DNA of 23,533 bases from an uncultured Eubacteriales bacterium (lineage in GTDB: Bacteria > Bacillota > Clostridia > Christensenellales > Borkfalkiaceae), in the NCBI GenBank assembly GCA_900549005.1, contig URMT01000018.1, positions 1 to 23,533 of the forward strand, read 5' to 3'. The position numbers and the translations under genes were made by a program. Of this stretch, positions 21,467-23,533 are shown piece by piece; within the stretch, counting starts at the first letter, position 1, and every line of letters begins with the position of its first letter. Below the pieces are notes generated by a model, which did no database searches, had not been told where the DNA came from, and saw only the letters and a list, made by a program, of their open reading frames with translations.

Positions 21467-21826
21467 AAATCCGAGATTAATCTGTAAGCCGAGTTCTGTC
21501 GTGTACGGTCATCTATCTATACTTGCCGTCGCCGGCAAGTTAAAGCGATATTAACGGATAAAGACGGACGGGCAGCCCCGCGATTTAACGCAGTCTTTAT
21601 CCCAATCTTGCATCAGATGGGGTTTAATTGGCTCGCCCCGTTACCGGGGCGACGGTGAGCTCTTACCTCGCCATTCCACCCTTACGGCAAAACTGCCGCG
21701 GTGTATTTCTGTTCACTTTCCTTGAAGTCGCCTCCTCCTGCCGTTAGCAGGCATCTTTGCCCTGCGATGCTCGGACTTTCCTCACGCCGCTCTCGCGGCC
21801 CGCGACCGTATAATTAACTCGGATTT
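21467..21826 (-). ncRNA. rnpB: RNase P RNA, bacterial class A-like
   Basis: The catalytic RNA that removes 5' leaders from pre-tRNAs, about 360 bases. The ends pair as P1 (AAATCCGAG with CTCGGATTT). Conserved blocks seen in order on the minus strand: GAGGAAAGTCCGAGC; AGGAGGCGACTTC; GAACAGAAATACACCGC; GGTAAGAGCTCACCG; TAAACCCCATCTG; and the 3' block AGATGACCG, then ACGACAGAACTCGGCTTA. A 10-bp stem (GGATAAAGAC with GTCTTTATCC) fits the P16/P17 region of class A RNAs. At the L15 position the usual GGUAAAC reads AUUAAAC, so the GGU that pairs with the tRNA 3'-RCCA seems absent. The gene is divergent from pyk and convergent with tmcAL. Confidence 0.95.
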
Positions 21827-21832
21827 GAAATG

Positions 21833-21862
21833 ATTATAGCACACTTTAAAAATTTTTGTAAC
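21833..21862 (-). promoter_or_regulatory. Promoter of rnpB
   Basis: On the minus strand a perfect TATAAT (21838-21833) lies six bases before the predicted 5' end of the RNA. GTTACA (21862-21857) is 18 bases further upstream as a weak -35. Confidence 0.7.
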
Positions 21863-21879
21863 TATTTGCGCTCACAATA

Positions 21880-21908
21880 TTGCTTTTTTTGGCGATTTCC
21901 TTTAAAAT
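21880..21908 (+). promoter_or_regulatory. Candidate promoter of pyk
   Basis: TTGCTT (21880-21885) and TAAAAT (21903-21908) are 17 bases apart on the plus strand, about 45 bases before the pyk ATG. The -35 is weak. It lies back to back with the rnpB promoter. Confidence 0.5.
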
Positions 21909-21953
21909 ATATGATGGATAAAGAATTTTATTTTTTTCAGGAGTGTTTTTTAA

Positions 21954-23375
21954 ATGAAGAAAACAAAGATTATCTGCACGCTCGGCCCCGCGAGCGACAC
22001 CGAGGAGATTCTTTCTGACCTTATTGATGCGGGTATGAACGTTGCCAGGCTTAACTTTTCGCACGGCACGCACGCAGAGCACGCCGATAAAATCGCTAAA
22101 ATAAAGAGAGTACGCGAAAGAAAGAAGGTTCCCATCGCCATAATGCTCGACACCAAGGGCCCCGAATTCAGAATAGGCACCTTTAAAGACGGCAAAATTA
22201 CATTGAAAGACGGCGACCCCTTCACCTTTACCACCGAACAGATTGTAGGCGACCAGACAAAGGTTTCGGTATCGTTCCAAGGCATATGCGACCAGCTTAA
22301 ACCAGGCGACAAGGTACTTTTGAACAACGGCCTTATGATATTCGAAGTCGTTAAGGTAAAGAAACCCGAAGTTCTGTGCAAGACCATTGAAGGCGGCGTG
22401 CTTTCAAACAGAAAATCGATGTTCTTCCCCGACAAGGAACTCGATATGGTATACCTTTCCGAACAGGACAAGTCGGACATAGCTTTCGGCGTTGAGCAGG
22501 GCATTGACTACATTGCCTGCTCGTTCGTATCCAAGGCGCAGGACGTCATCGATATAAGAAACTTTCTTAAAGAGTGCGGCTCGCCCGAAGGCGACATTGA
22601 AATTATTGCCAAAATCGAGAGCCGCGCAGGCGTGAACAACCTCGACGAAATTCTGGCCGTCAGCGACGGCATAATGGTTGCCCGCGGCGACCTCGGCGTG
22701 GAAGTTCCCTTTGAAGAGTTGCCCAGCATTCAGAAGACAATCATTCACAAGTGCCGCATACAGGGCAAGCGCAGCATCACCGCTACCGAGATGTTGGAAT
22801 CTATGATAAAGAATCCCCGCCCCACCCGTGCAGAAATTTCTGACGTGGCAAACGCCGTTTACGACGGTTCTTCCGCAATAATGCTCTCGGGCGAAACTGC
22901 GGCGGGCGAGCACCCCGTAGAGGCCGTTAAAGCTATGGCAAGAATCGCAGCCCAAGCCGAAGAGAACACACAGTATATAAACTATATAAAGCCCGAAGAT
23001 TATCATATCAAAACGCTTTCAGAGGCGCTCTCCCACTCGGCGTGCACGCTTGCGCAGGATATAGGCGCAAAACTTATTGTTGCCTGCACGCGCTCGGGCT
23101 ACACAGCAAAGCTCGTTTCGCGCTTCCGCCCGATGATAGACATTATCGGAATGACGACAGATGAAAGGGCATACAGAAAGCTGGCTTTGAGCTGGGGCGT
23201 TATTCCCATTATGAGCGAGGAGTTCTATTCGGTAGACGTACTCTTCCACTACGGCAAGCGCGCGGCAATCGATGCGGGACTTGTTAAGAAGGGCGACAAG
23301 ATAGTTCTGACGGGCGGCACGCCCAACGGTAAGAGCGGAAACTCTAACCTTATAAACGTTGAAACTATCTCCTGA
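21954..23375 (+). CDS. pyk: Pyruvate kinase
   Basis: This 473-residue enzyme converts phosphoenolpyruvate and ADP to pyruvate and ATP, the last step of glycolysis, in the cytoplasm. Motifs: ICTLGPAS at 7-14; NFSHG (34-38, substrate and potassium site); LDTKGPEFR beginning at 65; the catalytic-lysine helix with IIAKIESRAG near 220; MVARGDLGVEVP near 240; and SGETAAGEHPVE near 315. It is the short form without the extra C-terminal PEP-utiliser-like domain found in many Bacilli. AGGAG lies ten bases before the ATG. It appears monocistronic, with a strong terminator 20 bases after the stop. With pta-ackA it forms the ATP-yielding end of sugar fermentation. Confidence 0.98.
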   Translation: MKKTKIICTLGPASDTEEILSDLIDAGMNVARLNFSHGTHAEHADKIAKIKRVRERKKVPIAIMLDTKGPEFRIGTFKDGKITLKDGDPFTFTTEQIVGDQTKVSVSFQGICDQLKPGDKVLLNNGLMIFEVVKVKKPEVLCKTIEGGVLSNRKSMFFPDKELDMVYLSEQDKSDIAFGVEQGIDYIACSFVSKAQDVIDIRNFLKECGSPEGDIEIIAKIESRAGVNNLDEILAVSDGIMVARGDLGVEVPFEELPSIQKTIIHKCRIQGKRSITATEMLESMIKNPRPTRAEISDVANAVYDGSSAIMLSGETAAGEHPVEAVKAMARIAAQAEENTQYINYIKPEDYHIKTLSEALSHSACTLAQDIGAKLIVACTRSGYTAKLVSRFRPMIDIIGMTTDERAYRKLALSWGVIPIMSEEFYSVDVLFHYGKRAAIDAGLVKKGDKIVLTGGTPNGKSGNSNLINVETIS

Positions 23376-23395
23376 ATCAGATAAGTATTAAGTTA

Positions 23396-23438
23396 AACGC
23401 CGACGGCGCACAATCTGCGCCGTCGGCGTTATTTATTA
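23396..23438 (+). terminator. Intrinsic terminator of pyk
   Basis: A perfect 15-bp GC-rich stem (23396-23410 with 23416-23430) with a five-base loop starts 20 bases after the pyk stop and is followed by ATTTATTAT. On the minus strand it is followed by TTTAACTTAA, so it could serve a converging gene too. Confidence 0.85.
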
Positions 23439-23531
23439 TATAGCGGTAACGCTTCGCTTTACCTTTTGCGCCGTACCAGTTTTTCCTGCGTAAAAACGGG
23501 CGCTTGACTTACAGGAGCCGTAACCCTTTTT
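23436..23531 (-). CDS. Possible C-terminal end of a converging gene (partial)
   Basis: One minus-strand frame is open from the window edge to a TAA at 23438-23436, five bases before the hairpin shared with pyk. It reads 31 residues including YAGKTGTAQKV, which is identical to the KTG box of class B penicillin-binding proteins, but the frame ends only ten residues after the Gln of the box. A second frame is also open to a TAA at 23461-23459, so the true frame is uncertain. Codon choice in both is unlike the neighbours, so it may be non-coding. Confidence 0.22.
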   Translation of the reverse strand, partial: KKGYGSCKSSARFYAGKTGTAQKVKRSVTAI

Positions 23532-23533
23532 CC

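Overview
The window looks like chromosome of an anaerobic, fermentative member of the Bacillota (Clostridia-like). The grounds are the vegetative promoters close to TTGACA-N17-TATAAT, the strong GGAGG-type ribosome binding sites, the pta-ackA acetate pathway, the neighbourhood of tmcAL (ylbM), a YceD-family gene and rpmF that is typical of Firmicutes, a polysaccharide deacetylase next to an M16 peptidase (as in the ylxY-mlpA pair of Bacillus), and mutS2. No insertion sequence, integrase, CRISPR array, tRNA or prophage gene was seen.

Layout. 1-382: the start of a possible membrane protein, then acpP with its own promoter and terminator. 491-2850: tex with its own promoter and a candidate 25-codon ORF just upstream. 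2941-13484: eight closely spaced minus-strand genes, probably read from a promoter before uvrC in the order uvrC, HAD phosphatase, U32 (RlhA/TrhP-like), mutS2, polysaccharide deacetylase, M16 peptidase, hypoxanthine-DNA glycosylase-like, AlkD-like. Four of these eight are DNA repair or recombination genes. 13569-16805: a metal module, made of a copper-type P1B ATPase with a C-terminal CopZ-like domain and an ArsR-family regulator, each with its own promoter. 16892-17704: the yceD-rpmF operon. 17734-20074: the pta-ackA operon. 20104-21321: tmcAL, divergent from pta. 21467-21826: RNase P RNA (minus strand). 21954-23375: pyruvate kinase with a strong terminator.

How the genes fit together. Pyruvate kinase, Pta and AckA are steps of substrate-level ATP formation from phosphoenolpyruvate to acetate. 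TmcAL uses acetate and ATP to modify tRNA-Met and shares an intergenic region with pta. YceD/L32, RNase P and TmcAL serve translation. The uvrC-to-alkD group joins nucleotide excision, base excision and alkylation repair with MutS2.

Most of the window is housekeeping, and I see no wholly new system. The points most worth a second look are: the CopA-CopZ fusion with an internal ribosome binding site that could release a free chaperone; its DKTAT phosphorylation motif in place of DKTGT; an RNase P RNA whose L15 loop seems to lack the GGU that pairs with tRNA CCA; the deacetylase with lost motif-1 aspartates; and the acpP terminator, which contains a plausible start site for the next ORF.
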